Positions 1 to 11,772 are shown, numbered from the stretch's first letter. The stretch: 64,000 nucleotides of DNA from Dryococelus australis (GCA_029891345.1 CM056995.1:81717895-81781894); one strand, 5' to 3'. Numbers and translations are program-made. Notes: generated by a model from the letters alone, not told the origin.

Positions 1-840
1 ACTGACCCCCAAAACTGTTGACCCCTTTTATATCCGAGACCTCAGCGGGCTGGAATTACACTAGCCGAGCTGCTGTGGGATGCGCTACGTGCTTGCGACT
101 GTTCACTCTCCGGGATCTGCCCGCCCCATTGCGACCAGAGAAGGCGAGGTGCATCTGCGAGTACTAGGGGACTGTGGCAAATTCGGTGCGGCGACTATTC
201 CGCAACAAGTCGCGTCCCCAGATGGCGGATCGCGGATCCCCAGGCTCTAGAGTGGCTGGGAATATTCAAATACCAGCCTGTGGACCAACTGGCCAGTGCG
301 AAAGCTCCGTCGTCGTGGACGTCGGAGTCCTGGGTGCCTCAGTATGAAGATGGCTGTAGCGCATTTTGGTGGTGGCCCATCGATCAAGGGGGTGGAGGAT
401 CCCAAGGCGCTGAAACATGCGAAGTGTGACGAACCTCCCTTCTGCTGGATTCTGCGGGTTGTCGACTGCGGATGCGTGAGGAGTGGAATGAAAAGCATCG
501 GGTCTCCAAAGTATATCACCGATGTCAGCTTTCGCACTTGGGCCAGTGGATTTGCCTCCCCGCGCTATTGCTCCCCACCTTCACCAATTGCGCGGAGACC
601 CTAACGCCGGCACTGAAGACAGAAGATGGAGTAGGTGCCATGACTGAGCTGCCCAATTTTCCGACGCGCTCGACGAGAAGCATGGAGGCCCTGTATCCAA
701 ATGCTGCTCTCAATATTGCTGTGCCGGCAGTTAGCGCAGAAATATTAGCAGTAGTGCAACCTCTAACTCAAGAGCGCCCCATGCCCACAGTTTCCACCCC
801 CTCTCTTCTAGTTTTTTCAACCTCGAATTAAAATGCATGG
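1..840. other. GC-richer island with no recognised gene
   Basis: This stretch is clearly richer in G and C than the sequence after it. Several overlapping frames stay open for 60-120 codons on both strands (for example 472-831 forward and 247-537 reverse). They overlap each other, and I recognise no domain, signal peptide or family motif in any of them. It could be an edge of a host regulatory region, a retrocopy or an old repeat. I do not call a gene. Confidence 0.3.
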
Positions 841-1766
841 AAATTCACACCTGCTGTCTCCTGTAGCATTTACTGTAATGCTCCCAAGTTTTTTATTTTC
901 TGTCAGGAGGGTTTTTCAGGTACTATGGCGGTTTTTTCCTCCCCTTGCTAGCTATAGTCTCAACTATAGGTACACTTAGGGGTGGGTAGTCATGGCCCCA
1001 ATTGCCAGCCATGGCTGCTCAATCCCTCTCTGCCGCGATGCCCGCCTCCTTTTCAGGCAATTCCCTCTCCTTTAGGTGCAAGGGGTTCGCCCTGAGACGC
1101 AATTAGAACCCGACTCTATCTTCGGAAGCACACTTTATACTTAGCAATAGGGTAGTTAAGAAAAAAAAAGAATCGGCGGGAAATATTTGAACGTGAGGTT
1201 CTCATGAGAAGAGTGTGTGGACACTGCCGTGGAGTGGGGCTTTACTCGGGGCTCTCGCATGTCATCCCCTGTCTTCATTCCGCTGAGTTTTCGCCCTCAA
1301 CTCGTCTCACCTCGTCCATTCTTCAGGCTGGCTGGAGCGACAGGTCTGTCCCTCGGTAATTGCTACCGATTCCAATTATAGCCATGCTCCTTTTATCCAT
1401 ACCTGACCCTGCTTCAAGCGGGAATCATTTGTCGAATTTAATTTTTTTTCTTTTGTTTTCAATCGGTGTAATTCCACTTCTGTAATATTATTATATTATT
1501 TTATTTCGCTATTATCCTTCACAAAAGATTCCCTCGCTCTGATGGCTGTTAACCTTGCTTCATACACAATATTAATCAGGTTTTCGTTTCTTCAGTAATA
1601 TTTTATGTTCTGATCTTTAAGACTGGAGCAATTAAGGGATAGCACGTTTTTCGGCAGGTAATGAATTGGTAAGGTACATAGCGAGGAAGAACAATAAATT
1701 CCATTCCGCGTGATTTGAAAGCCACTTCGAAAAGTAGGTTGCACGGAAAATTGTAAACCGAGAGTC
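841..1766. other. intergenic, nothing recognised
   Basis: AT-rich non-coding sequence with short T-rich and A-rich runs. I see no long open frame, repeat or RNA gene. Confidence 0.5.
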
Positions 1767-2475
1767 ATGTCCTCAGTTTGGCAGCAGAATACTTGTGAGC
1801 CGAGCGTGGGGATGGTGCGTTCGGTTGTTGATGAAAGGCAGACGGGAGACGGAGACTTCGTCGCCGCATTCCAATCTCGCCTGAGTAGCCGAGAGTTGCA
1901 TCAAACGCCTACGCTCGGAGCACAAAAGCCGGCGCGGTTCTTTTTGTCGGCGCGCGGGAGATCTGAGGGGAACGCCAGCGAACGATACCGGTTACCCGCC
2001 GCCGAACAAGGCGCGACGTCGCGCGGTATAACAAATGAAAAATCGCCGCCAAGCTATTCCGGCTGATAAATTCCTTTCTGGTCGCGCTCGTAAGTGAGCG
2101 GAGTTTCGAGGGACAAGAGGGGCACGTGGGATGATGATGTGATGGGAGGGGTTGAAGGGAGGGGGTAACCGGCAGAGGAGTGCTACAGTAATTTGGCGAA
2201 GTGCTGGTCGGCCCGGGCGTAGACCAATCAAGAGAATGGGAGCGAGTAAAAGCAGTGTGTCTTCCTCATCAGGACCAGCGTCACAGGCAAAACTCGCAAA
2301 TCACGGCTTTTCAAACTACGGCGATGCAACCTTCCCCAATCCAGCCTGCTAGCAGCTCCCACCTCATACCTCCCGTAATTAGCGACGGGCAACTGGGGGA
2401 TGTTTTCCAGTCCCCCCTTACCCCTTGCCAACGCCAACCCTTCTTCGTTTGTGAACCACTTACCCAACTGCAGGA
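1767..2475. other. GC-richer island, no gene recognised
   Basis: Moderately GC-rich, with several CpG-containing words and short overlapping open frames (for example 1767-2066 and 2201-2560 forward, 2228-2617 reverse). None has a recognisable motif. The composition fits host regulatory DNA or untranslated sequence better than coding sequence. Confidence 0.3.
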
Positions 2476-2526
2476 GTATGTGTATGTGTGTGTGTGTGTG
2501 TGGGTGGGTGGGTGGGTGGGTGTGTC
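2474..2526. repeat. (TG)n/(GGGT)n microsatellite
   Basis: A run of TG dinucleotides passes directly into GGGT/GGTG units. It is a simple compound microsatellite. Confidence 0.9.
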
Positions 2527-3072
2527 GCCAGGTTCCAGGTCTTGGCTGATGTTTTCCTGAGTTTGCGCAGTATGAAGGTCTCTGGTTCTTGCCTTGCGTA
2601 AACAACGTCGAGAGCACTCGAATTTACCTGACTGGAAATACTAACTCAGTGTGGCGGGTCTAGCTGGAATCATGAACCGCTTCATCAAATACTGACGTGA
2701 GAAATACACGCATAATTTCACGTCAGACTCTGAAAATATTTGCAATTTTAAAACTCTTTTGTTTTCTCTCGGAAAGAAACAAGACGAGAGAAAGGAAACA
2801 TTACGTAATACAATCTTTAGAATACTTTATTCCGAAGCTGAGGTTAGCCTCCAAAACATCTCACTTGTGCTACATCGTCTTATCGCAAAAGTCGCTCTTC
2901 CTAAACGCGCTTCAAAAATGTATCCTAATGACAGATGCAGCAGCTTCCTTTCGTTTTCAACTGCGACATGGGAATAAGGAAGTAGTTCGACCTCACGCTC
3001 CGGACCTCACAGAATTGTGACGGTACAATAAATTGACCACCTCACAAAGACTACGTAAAGGTTATGAGATTA
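2527..3072. other. left flank of the first Polinton, nothing recognised
   Basis: AT-rich non-coding sequence up to the left end of the 17.8 kb element. An open frame at 2697-3020 has no recognisable features and is probably chance. Confidence 0.45.
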
Positions 3073-4080
3073 GTAGAATTTGGGGAAGTCTGGAATAAGG
3101 GCATCGGATTCGGATTCGCCCGCCGCCATCTTGTTACGTCATCCGTCCACCATCTTGGATGAAATTGACACTGACCTTGATCTTTGACCCGTGACCTTGA
3201 CCCCGGTGACCTCTGACCCCAAAAAAAATATTCTAAAAAATTCTAAAAAAACTCGAAAAAATTACAACAAAATATTTAATTTAAACATTGTTAAAAAGTA
3301 AAATATCGATTTAAAAATGTATTAAAAATCTATTATTAAAAAATTAAATTTAAAATTGTTAAAATTTTATAAAAATTCGTTTAAAAAATGTATTTTTATA
3401 AAATTTTATTTAAAAAAATTTCTTAATTAAAAAGTCTTTAACCCCGGTGGCAATGTTTCCCTTTTTTCCCTTCGAAACTTACCTTTTGTCTCACGAAATT
3501 TCCCTCGAGAAATTTTTGATTGAAAATTAATTTAAAAAATTTCTTAATTTAAAAGTCATTAACCCCGGCGGCCATTTTTCCCTCAACATTTCTCTTTTTT
3601 CCGTAAAAATTCACCTTAACAAATGTTTATTTTAAAAAATCCAAAATTTTTATTTAAAAAGAAACATATATATGCTACTGACTCTCTCACACCCATTCGT
3701 CTACATTAGTTAAACTAACCCCCACCACTCCAGCCTTGCAATATATATTTAAGAGCACAATTACCCCCTCCACCCATTATATTGTTTAGTCGGCGATCCT
3801 CCACTACCTCTGTTCGATCCCACAAACGATTCTCATTGGCTAATTAGTCGCTGTGCTCCATCCCTTCCACCGCCGCCAATCTATCCGAGCTAATTACTCA
3901 CTTTTCGCTCGATCCAATGTTTCTCATTGGCTAATTAGTCAACTTTGCTCCATCCCCACCAAGTGACAATCCTCCCGATTGGATGAATATATCGGGTATC
4001 TTGGGAAAACTGCGTGCCTCCAATGTTTCTCATTGGCTAATTACTCACCTCTGTTCGACCCGACCAATCAGTGTTTAGTC
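3073..4080 (+). repeat. left terminal inverted repeat of element 1
   Basis: It matches the reverse complement of 19,880-20,880 throughout, with visible point and indel divergence. It is AT-rich in the middle (3,230-3,680). It contains a roughly 120-bp internal duplication: the AAGTC-TTAACCCCGG segment occurs near 3,430 and 3,552. Its inner part is an array of CCAAT-bearing units. The inner boundary is placed where both arms still share TAAACACTGATTGG. Confidence 0.9.
3166..3220. promoter_or_regulatory. cluster of nuclear-receptor-type half-sites in the left TIR
   Basis: About 55 bp hold six or seven TGACC or TGACCT cores, including TGACCTTGA twice and, on the other strand, GGGTCAGAGGTCA, which has DR1 spacing. 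A GCCATCTTG word and a TTACGTCA word lie just outside at 3,125-3,140. The same cluster is kept in the right TIR. Binding is inferred from motif shape only. Confidence 0.4.
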
Positions 4081-4245
4081 GGCTACTCTCCACCATCTCT
4101 GGTCTAATAATTAGTCATGTCCGTTCCACCACGCCAATGTTTCTCATTGGATACTTACTCACCTCTGTTCGACCCGGCCAATCAGAGTTTAGTCGACAAG
4201 CCACCACCACCGCCGTTCCACCCCCTCCAATCACTTCGATTGGCT
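3830..4245. promoter_or_regulatory. CCAAT/ATTGG array with TAATTAG words
   Basis: About 14 CCAAT or ATTGG cores occur in roughly 410 bp. Many sit in repeated units of the form CAATGTTTCTCATTGGCTAA followed by TTAGTC or TTACTC. Three or four diverged copies of the unit are visible (near 3,830, 3,915, 4,020 and 4,135). The array ends next to a TATA box and a rightward open frame. A CCAAT-factor (NF-Y-like) promoter is the natural reading. Confidence 0.5.
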
Positions 4246-4256
4246 TTATAAGACGC
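4236..4256 (+). promoter_or_regulatory. CCAAT plus TATA box for the left-arm genes
   Basis: GATTGG is followed directly by CTTTATAAGACG. This TATA-like word lies about 110 bp upstream of the first ATG of the 4,359-4,895 frame, a plausible 5' UTR length. Confidence 0.45.
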
Positions 4257-4358
4257 ATCCCCGAGAGCCTTCGGGAAAAAGTTGCACCTCGCTATTTCGA
4301 GAGGAGAGCCCGATGATCATTTCTGAACTTGTAATTGTCAAAGTCTGTTACGGTAGCT

Positions 4359-4895
4359 ATGTCATCAAGTACAGAAGAAACCCTCAGCAACGCAGAAGGC
4401 ACGGGAGAGAATATTCTTCAGCTCATCCGTACGATATTGGCACGAGGAGCAACATCGTCCACGGACACGAACCCACGGCCATCAGGAAACCCGCTACCAC
4501 CAGTTAACCCGCATCCATCAGTCAACTCGTACCAGCCCCCAGGATATAGTGTATTCTCACCCAGTTTCGCAGAGAGTCCCATCAGCTCCGACTTCGAAGA
4601 CTGCGACATCGAAGAAGTGACCGTCGCCGAATTGTCTCATTTCAGGTCAGAAGACACGAGCAAGTACAGTGAACTAAATTGGGGGCACCGATGCATCAGT
4701 TTTCGAGATGCTAGAGGCGTTCTGCAAATTCAATTTTGCAACGGCACAATTCACTGGCTATGCTGCTACGATGAGTTCGAAGGCTGTTACATGCTGAACA
4801 CACTAACGTGCGAATATAAAAACTGTTACGTGTACAATTTATGCCCCGACTATACGCTTCCCTGTTCGCTGGAGGAGTTGGTAAAACAGAATTGA
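4359..4895 (+). CDS. unrecognised left-arm Polinton protein, 178 aa
   Basis: I do not recognise this protein. The frame is open from 4,335 and the first ATG is at 4,359. The first 75 residues are rich in Ser, Pro, Thr and Asn and look disordered. An acidic stretch follows (SDFEDCDIEEVTV). The C-terminal 80 residues are rich in Cys, Trp and Tyr (for example IHWLCCYDEF and CEYKNCYVYNLC) and look folded or metal-binding. It is the first rightward gene inside the left TIR, downstream of the CCAAT/TATA region, and a second Cys-rich frame follows after 75 bp. Intact frame in a decayed element: either recently active or a chance survival. A shared transcript or splicing with the next frame is possible. 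Accessory function unknown. Confidence 0.55.
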   Translation: MSSSTEETLSNAEGTGENILQLIRTILARGATSSTDTNPRPSGNPLPPVNPHPSVNSYQPPGYSVFSPSFAESPISSDFEDCDIEEVTVAELSHFRSEDTSKYSELNWGHRCISFRDARGVLQIQFCNGTIHWLCCYDEFEGCYMLNTLTCEYKNCYVYNLCPDYTLPCSLEELVKQN

Positions 4896-4969
4896 TACGT
4901 TCACGTAAAAAGGCAAGAACGTACAAAAGTGTATTGTACTAATTTTTTCAAGAAAATAAAAATAATAAC

Positions 4970-5473
4970 GTGTGTAAATGGCTGGAGAACTGCGATGGAC
5001 GTAATCACGTCGTGAAAAGGCATGGATTTCTGGACTGGACCTGCAACTGCACGCCGTATGCATGCGAAGTGCACCTAGGCTCGAGGCCGAGACCTTTCAC
5101 CAAGTCTTCTTACAATGACGGAGCGCGTCCAGGCGGCAAGTTTAATCCAGAGAAACAATATGTAAGTATATCTCCTCTACTGCACGACGTAACCTACACA
5201 GACCAGCCGTCAACTACCGTGACCGTGGAGAGATGTGGCGAAAATGTTCATTTCCTGCTCCTCGAAAGAAGAATAATCTACGGTAAGGCGTTTGAATTAA
5301 CAGTGCAAGATTGTGATAGTGACGATTGCGCGGTTCATATGTGCCGTCCACAAACAAAGTTCCCCACAAACATTGGAAATATGAAAAAAGAAGTTGCGGA
5401 CGAAAGACGTGCGACCAAGAACGACAGGGAAAATTGCGAAATTAGTCACGAAATTAAAAAAAAAGAAGAATAA
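4970..5473 (+). CDS. unrecognised Cys-rich left-arm Polinton frame, about 167 aa
   Basis: The frame is open with no in-frame ATG before residue 140; the leftmost candidate start is a GTG at 4,970, so the true 5' end is unclear. A pyrimidine-rich AATTTTTTCAAG just upstream (4,941-4,952) resembles a splice acceptor, so this could be a second exon of the preceding gene. The N-terminal half is Cys- and His-rich (MCKWLENC, CNCTPYACEVH). The middle contains a Val/Leu-rich segment and the end is a lysine/glutamate-rich tail. No family recognised. AATAAA at 5,707-5,712 could end the transcript. Confidence 0.5.
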   Translation: MCKWLENCDGRNHVVKRHGFLDWTCNCTPYACEVHLGSRPRPFTKSSYNDGARPGGKFNPEKQYVSISPLLHDVTYTDQPSTTVTVERCGENVHFLLLERRIIYGKAFELTVQDCDSDDCAVHMCRPQTKFPTNIGNMKKEVADERRATKNDRENCEISHEIKKKEE

Positions 5474-5706
5474 CTCTTTAACGTATGTTTGGGACGGTGT
5501 GACGGTGCTTGGCACAGTTTGGAGGTTACACCTTCGGACCCATGGCCAGAGGTGCTTGTGTGTGCTTGCGTATACGAGGCTTTGCTCTATCTATAGAAGA
5601 AGCCAAGTGATGAAAACCTACCATTCCCCTGTAATTTTTTTGTGTTCAGTTGAAACATACTGTGTAAACAACATAATGCTGTACGTGATTAATAGTATGG
5701 AGGGGA

Positions 5707-5712
5707 AATAAA
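5707..5712 (+). terminator. possible poly(A) signal AATAAA
   Basis: AATAAA lies 234 bp after the stop of the second left-arm frame, on the same strand. No longer frame follows for several kilobases. Confidence 0.3.
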
Positions 5713-8293
5713 AGTATTTTAGGTATAAGGAAAATCATTACTATCTGGTTTTTTTTTGTCCATAGTCCTAATGTCCATAGTCACAGTACAAAAAAAATCT
5801 TCAACACCGATACGATAACGAAATCACGTGTTGGCTGTAGGCGGCGGCCTCAAGTAAAAAAATAGTGTATCTGCTTACGTGTGTCACACAAGGGCACTGC
5901 ACCATCGTCGCACCACGACACCCCGTCTTTTCGCCCGACGCGCCTCGCACCATACACGGAGGTGTGGTTGCCGAGGGTACCTAGGCTCTATTTCGTACCA
6001 ATTACAGCACGTGCATAGTGCGTACCCTCCAAAACACGTCAAGCACTTTGTAATATTCACCGATATACCGTTCACCGCCCGATGCTGTACAACAATGGCG
6101 CATCAACGCCCAAACTAAAGCTTATAAGCGAGGGTCCAAACACCCTCCCCCCTCCTTCATATAATGCGCCATATACTCCCACCAAAGCCTGCCGCCTCTT
6201 CAGGATGTGCTTGTTTGCTCACGAATACCTATAAACTCATCTTTATTTCCAGATAGAAAGAATCCTTTAAATAAGTTAACGTACTAGTTCGCATTTTTAA
6301 AAATCGTATACATATTGTTTACCAATAAAGTATTAATATGTTATCGACGAAATTCCGCAAATAACCAACAGCGACGTAATGGAGTGGGGCGCGGCCACAG
6401 GCAGGTAAATGGAGTGGGAAGTGTTCCCCGCCATAATAGTCACGTCGCGTCTCCCAGGAGAGAGGATACTGGCGAAACTGCACATCGCGCATGAGAGCGG
6501 GAACACAGCTATCCGCCAGGAAACACGTATTAATTCTAGCAGAAGGTTTTTTTGATCGGTTTAAACATGGAGTTAGGAGTATACAGAATATGGCATGTTA
6601 TGACGTAGGTGAAGCCGCTGGAGATAGGTGGTTTTACTATGGACTGCAGCCTCCATCTTGACAGTAACCCAAAACATTGTGATTACATTATAATAACGTT
6701 GAGAGAAAGGTTACATTCGAAGCATTTCGTGTTGAACAAAGAAGCTGATGAATAAATATATATATATATATTACAATTCACGTGGGAAGTTTTACTAGTT
6801 TATTATTGGCTTGTGTTAGTTGTGCAATCAAATAATTTCCTCATAAAACTACTGATCGTGTGTGTGTGTGTGTGTGTGTGTGTGCTGCGGACTAGTATTG
6901 GTTTATGTGCGGCAATAAGCACGTGTTTTAGATATAATGTTCACATATAAGGATTTGTGGAAAACTAGTTTTTGAATAAATGATTAAATAAAGTATAACA
7001 AGCGTTCTACCATTGTCTTGTAATGTATTGCAGGTCGCGTATCAGTAATGAGTGCAACAAAACGGCGACCAGCAGCCTAGCTGAATTTCTGGCAGGCAAA
7101 GTTCACATGTTCCTGAGCCAAGAATAAATAATTATTTGCTGACATTTATATTTAAATTCCTAACACTGACAATGACTCGAGAGGTTTGGTTCCAATAGGA
7201 CTACATTTCCTTTATACATATTGAATGTAAATATAGCAAATGGTTTCTGATAAATAAATTCAAATCCTGTTTTAGTTATTCCCTCTCTTTACATTACATT
7301 AGTGTTCTATTATGATACAGATTTATACTTATTTTGTCCCTTGTTGTAGGGTACAATATTATTTCTTGCATCTACAATGTTGTACAGGGTTAAGTTACCC
7401 TTGGTACATAACTAAAACACAGAAATTAAAATTTTTACTGAATTGTCTGCACTGGACAATCAATTTTAGAAATTTTTTAGAATTAAAAAGAAAGGGGGGG
7501 AACGTACAGGAAACATTTATGGATAATTTTATTCCCTATATCTACAAAATTTGTGTTACATCTTTCTCCAAAAGTGCAATTTAGTACCAAGGGCTTAAGC
7601 CCCGGCTACAAACACCGTAAGAATTAACAATAAAAAATTGAATCCACACTTGTGATTGAATATTTTCAATTCTTTTACGCCGAGCTCTACCCCGGCCAAT
7701 CACGAGACAACATTTCCAAACACGAGTGTCAGTGTAATGCAAGCTTATAACAAGAACATAGCTATTACATGAGTTTTGCGGTACAGTTCAGATTTCCGTT
7801 TATTTAAATAGTCAACGCAATTATTAACATGTATACCACACTTGAAATACCCCGAAACACGATTCCCTCCAAACTTTTTTCATCACAAGAAGATTAAAAA
7901 AAAAAAAAAAAAAAAAAAATCAGGTTAGCCAACACACTGTTTGAAAATATCCGCGTTACATGTACAGTCTGTCTTTTTATTTGTGCTCGTTTCTCATTAG
8001 TCGCGTAACAGTTTTCTTACTGCGGTTGTAGCCAGTTCATTTTCATACTTCCATGGTAACGCCACTGTTATTTTGTTACGGGAACGCTACAGTGATTGTA
8101 GCGTAGACTTTAGTCAGTCAGTAGCCACAATTTTAATTCAGCACAACATGTTAAAAAATTTCACATTGGGAAAGAAAACTACAATAGGATATTATTTCTA
8201 TAAATACACTTTTATGGATAATAAAGTAACAACCCTATGGTTAGGTTTAAAATGCATGAAAACTTATTCGCCAGCATTTTAGGTTACTTTGGG
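5713..8293. other. non-coding filler inside element 1
   Basis: No Polinton gene is recognisable. Simple repeats are present: (TA)n near 6,755-6,770, (GT)n at 6,859-6,884 and a 25-base A run near 7,895-7,919. Short open frames (5,879-6,118; 7,312-7,584; 8,073-8,282) show no motifs. Polymerase B would need about 3.5 kb of coding sequence, and none is seen here. Confidence 0.5.
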
Positions 8294-8533
8294 TATAGGC
8301 CATTCACTGTAAAGTGAGCACTTTGCAAGCCCTAGTTACTTTTTTCTTTCAACCAATTTATACCCTTCCACCACTTGTAAATGTAAAATCTGCCATGCGA
8401 GTAATAAACACATTGTATACATTCACCATACCCAAAACCAAAAGTCTCTGGCCACAATTAAATGTATTTATTGATTATTATGTGTGATGAAACAGCTTCA
8501 AAAAGTGCTCACTTTACCGTGCACGGCCTATAG
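8294..8533. mobile_element. MITE family A, short copy (about 240 bp)
   Basis: It begins TATAGGCCATTCACTGTAAA and ends with the inverted form ...TTTACCGTGCACGGCCTATA. The GTGAGCAC / GTGCTCAC pair lies just inside each end. TA at both ends fits a Tc1/mariner-type MITE. The interior is shorter than in the roughly 420-bp copies elsewhere. No coding capacity. Confidence 0.75.
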
Positions 8534-8825
8534 TTTAATTACATTAGGATACATTGTTGAACTACAATGGGTAAAAGACGCATGCACTGCAATGATATCG
8601 ATAACAAGCCCACATGTACTTACCACTGCCAAAGTGGTCCACACATACACTTGTTACCTACCAACTCGTGCAATTATTATTTTTAGTGTGAAATTCTCCT
8701 CTGAATACATTAAAAACTATTCAGTTTCAATATCTCAGAACCACGCTGCAGAAACTTGACAAACAAACACTCCTCTAAGAAAAGCATTATCGCTGAAGAA
8801 ATTAGGTTCCTCTCCTCCCTTCTCA

Positions 8826-9054
8826 TGCTGCGGGGGCATAGCGGTAGGACACTTGCCTTCCACCAATGTGATACATGTTGGTTTCCCTGTGAGGTTACTC
8901 ACAGATTTTCACATATAGGAATTGTGCTGTTTTATGTTACTGGCTGGCATGTTTTTTCGAGGTTTTCCGGTTTTCCCCCACCCTTGAATTTTAGTGCTAC
9001 TCCATATCTGCCATATTCCACCCTCATTGGCTCTCAATACCTTCGTTGTTACAA
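8826..9054 (+). mobile_element. tRNA-derived SINE, plus orientation
   Basis: The head GGGGGCATAGCGGTAGGACA resembles a tRNA-type A-box region. The tail CACCCTCATTGGCTCTCAAT matches, with differences, the 3' parts of the copies near 30.4, 38.2 and 61.9 kb. It is non-coding despite a short open frame across it. Confidence 0.5.
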
Positions 9055-9595
9055 ACCACCAAACCTCTTTCCACTACTCCCGTCTTAAGATGATCGAGGC
9101 CATGGTGGTGTTGCAACTAGAGTATTTGCTGTTTCACGAAGCACATTTTTTTTGCATCCCATATACATCCAATACACTTTGGAAAGGACTTGTAAATTAT
9201 TATTATTTTTTTAAATTTTTGTTATGCAATATGGATATTTGCACACAATTACATTAACATAAAAATATATAACAGATAAATAATATAATTTACACACTTC
9301 TTAATGCTAGCAGCTGTACAAACATGTTAAGACTACATTCGGTTGCAGTACAAGTTGTTACAATTCATGTACATAGAGATATTAAAGTATAAATATGTAA
9401 AGTCTACATTAGATTGAAACACAAGGTATTACATGAAGTCTCCTTATATCAGTCTTGTTCTGCGTTATAGAAATTTATCTTTATGTATTTATTCTTCTAC
9501 GGAATAGAAGACCTTACTTAAAAAGTATAATTTAACAGCTCTTTTTAATTTCTGTAAACTATTAATTCACTTCAAATGAGTGGGAAGGTTATTTA
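9055..9595. other. AT-rich spacer, nothing recognised
   Basis: No motif-bearing frame. It may be the decayed 3' part of the LINE that follows on the minus strand. Confidence 0.4.
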
Positions 9596-11261
9596 TTAGT
9601 TTTGCCCCAGCATAGTATGGATTTGATGTAAATTTTTAAGTTCTGTAGGAGAATAGGTGAAGATGATTAGCTTGTCTGGTGTAGTAATTGTGTATATCAC
9701 TATTTTAATGTTTTCCACGTAAAAAAAGAATACTATGGAACATATACATGCATGGAAGAGTGAGAATTTTCTTATTTTTAAATAGTGGCCTACAATGGCT
9801 TCTTTTTCCTTATTACTTATTAATATCATTATTTTCTTCTGTAATCTAAAAGCCTTTTTCCATCTTGTCGATTTACCCCAAAATGTGATTCCATAATTTA
9901 TTATGGATTGAATATTTGATAAATAGTATGCAAGTATTGTATTATTATTATTGTTATTATTATTATTATTATTACAGATCTTTTTTAAGGTATTTACTGC
10001 AAAACACATTGAACTCAATTTTTACAGGCACTATCAAGATGCTCATTCCATTATAAATTACTGTCTACAATGAGCCCTAGAAGTTTAGTACTATTTACTG
10101 TCAGTAACCCATACTCTTCTATTGTTGTGCATCTTTCATCCTGCATGGTATGTTTATTTCTTTGCATGAAATTCATGAGCACATATTTGATTACATTTAA
10201 TAGGTATTAATTTATTATACTGGAACCAATTGGACATCTCAGTCACTGTATGTTTTATATTTTCTCCAAGAACAGCGTTATTTGAACTAGTTACCATAAT
10301 GTTTTGTGTCATCTGCAAACATTATAGCTGAGCCGTTGGTTATTTGTTCTGGAAAATCATTAATATATATTAAGAATAAAATTGCTCCCAGTATTGATTC
10401 CTGTGGTACTTCTACTCGAGTAGTTCTGGTATTGGACACAACATCTGTTATGTGATTTTTGTCATAATATCTTTTGGAGGTGATCTGTTTTCTGTCCTCA
10501 AGATATGATTTAAACATATTATTGGTTACATCTCTTACTCCACACTGTTCAAGTTTTTGGAATAAAATATTGTGGTCGACACAATCAAAAGCTTTTGAAA
10601 TATCTGCGAATATACCTGTTGAGAATTGTCTTTTAAAAATAAGTTAATATTTTTTCAGTAAAACTGTAAATAGCTTGTCCTGTAGATCTGCCCTTTACGA
10701 AGCCATACTGATGCAATGAAATAACCTCGTTTCTTAATAAGAATTGTGTCAGTTTATTTGCTATCAATTTATCTAAATTTTTTGAAAAGGACGTAAGAAA
10801 AGCAATAGACCTATAGTTATCCATCAGTGCCTTATCACTTTTGTATGTATTGGTACTACTTTTGCATATTTGAGTCTGTCAGGAAAAATTCCCTGGGCAA
10901 GACATTAATTGAAAATGTAAGTCAAAGGCACTTTTACTAAAAAATAAGACTTTTTTTTAGCATAGCCATAGGTACCTCATCTTGAACTTTTACTTTTGAA
11001 AATTTTAATTACATTTATAATGTCTTCTTCAGAGATAGGTGTGAAAAACAGCGTGTTAGCATTCCAAGCGTTAGTTCTTTGGAGTATGTGTGCAGGGCTA
11101 ATATTTGTAGCTCTATGTTGATTTTGAAATTTTAGTGGGATGTTTGTGAAATAGTCATTAAAACTATTAGATATTTCCTTTCTATTTTCGATTTTGATAC
11201 CATCAACTTTCAAGGAAAGGTTAACATAAGGTTTCAATTCATTATTAATAATGTTCCACAT
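9596..11261 (-). pseudogene. non-LTR retrotransposon (LINE) ORF2 relic
   Basis: Four minus-strand fragments in the right order cover the reverse transcriptase of a LINE. At 11,261-10,977 is the linker before RT, with NSFNDYFTNI. At 10,824-10,633 are the early RT blocks, ending HQYGFVKGRST. At 10,517-10,287 is the palm, with LGAILFLIYINDF and the catalytic FADD box. At 10,018-9,596 is the thumb and C-terminal region, with INYGITFWG. Stops and frameshifts separate them. The style resembles Jockey/CR1-type LINEs, but the clade is not certain. It lies inside element 1, so it inserted after or during that element's decay. Confidence 0.8.
9941..9976. repeat. (ATT)n microsatellite
   Basis: About a dozen ATT units, once interrupted by GTT. 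It lies inside the LINE relic and translates as a meaningless run of Asn on the minus strand. Confidence 0.9.
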
Positions 11262-11772
11262 TGCGTTTGTTTTATTTGAGGAGGAGGCTATTTTTTCTCC
11301 AATGTATTTCTGCTTTTCTACTCCAAGTAACTTGCTATATAATTTTTCTTATTGCTTACAGTATAATTTTTGTTTTTCCCCTGGGTTTGTTTTTAACCTC
11401 TGCTCTGAGACTGTCGGACTTTTACTAATCCATTTTATTTTCGAGCTACTGCTACATTTTACAGATTTGAGTGGAAAGGCATGATTAAAATGACAAAGAA
11501 ATGTATTAACAAAACTGTTTCAGGCAATGTTTGGTTCAGTTAATGTATAATGATGTTTGTTCTGGAGAGGTGTGTGGTTTGTTCGGAAAGTTGTTCGTGA
11601 TGGTTGTTAGAAAATTTTGTTTGTGGTTGTGTCTGTTGGCTGCAGTGTCCGTGGTTGTTCTGTAAACATCATCCCATTTTTCATTTACAAGAAGGCTTTA
11701 AAAAAATATAACATTTTCATCTAAATATCCATGATTCATCATCAATATTAGAATAAGCTTATCTCCAATTAG
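11262..11772. other. unassigned, possibly 5' remains of the LINE
   Basis: No motif is recognised. It lies directly upstream of the RT relic on the minus strand. Confidence 0.3.

Noticed and set aside
472-831. 119-codon open frame in the GC-rich left end
   Set aside because: It overlaps other open frames on both strands, has no recognised domain, and GC-rich sequence gives long frames by chance.
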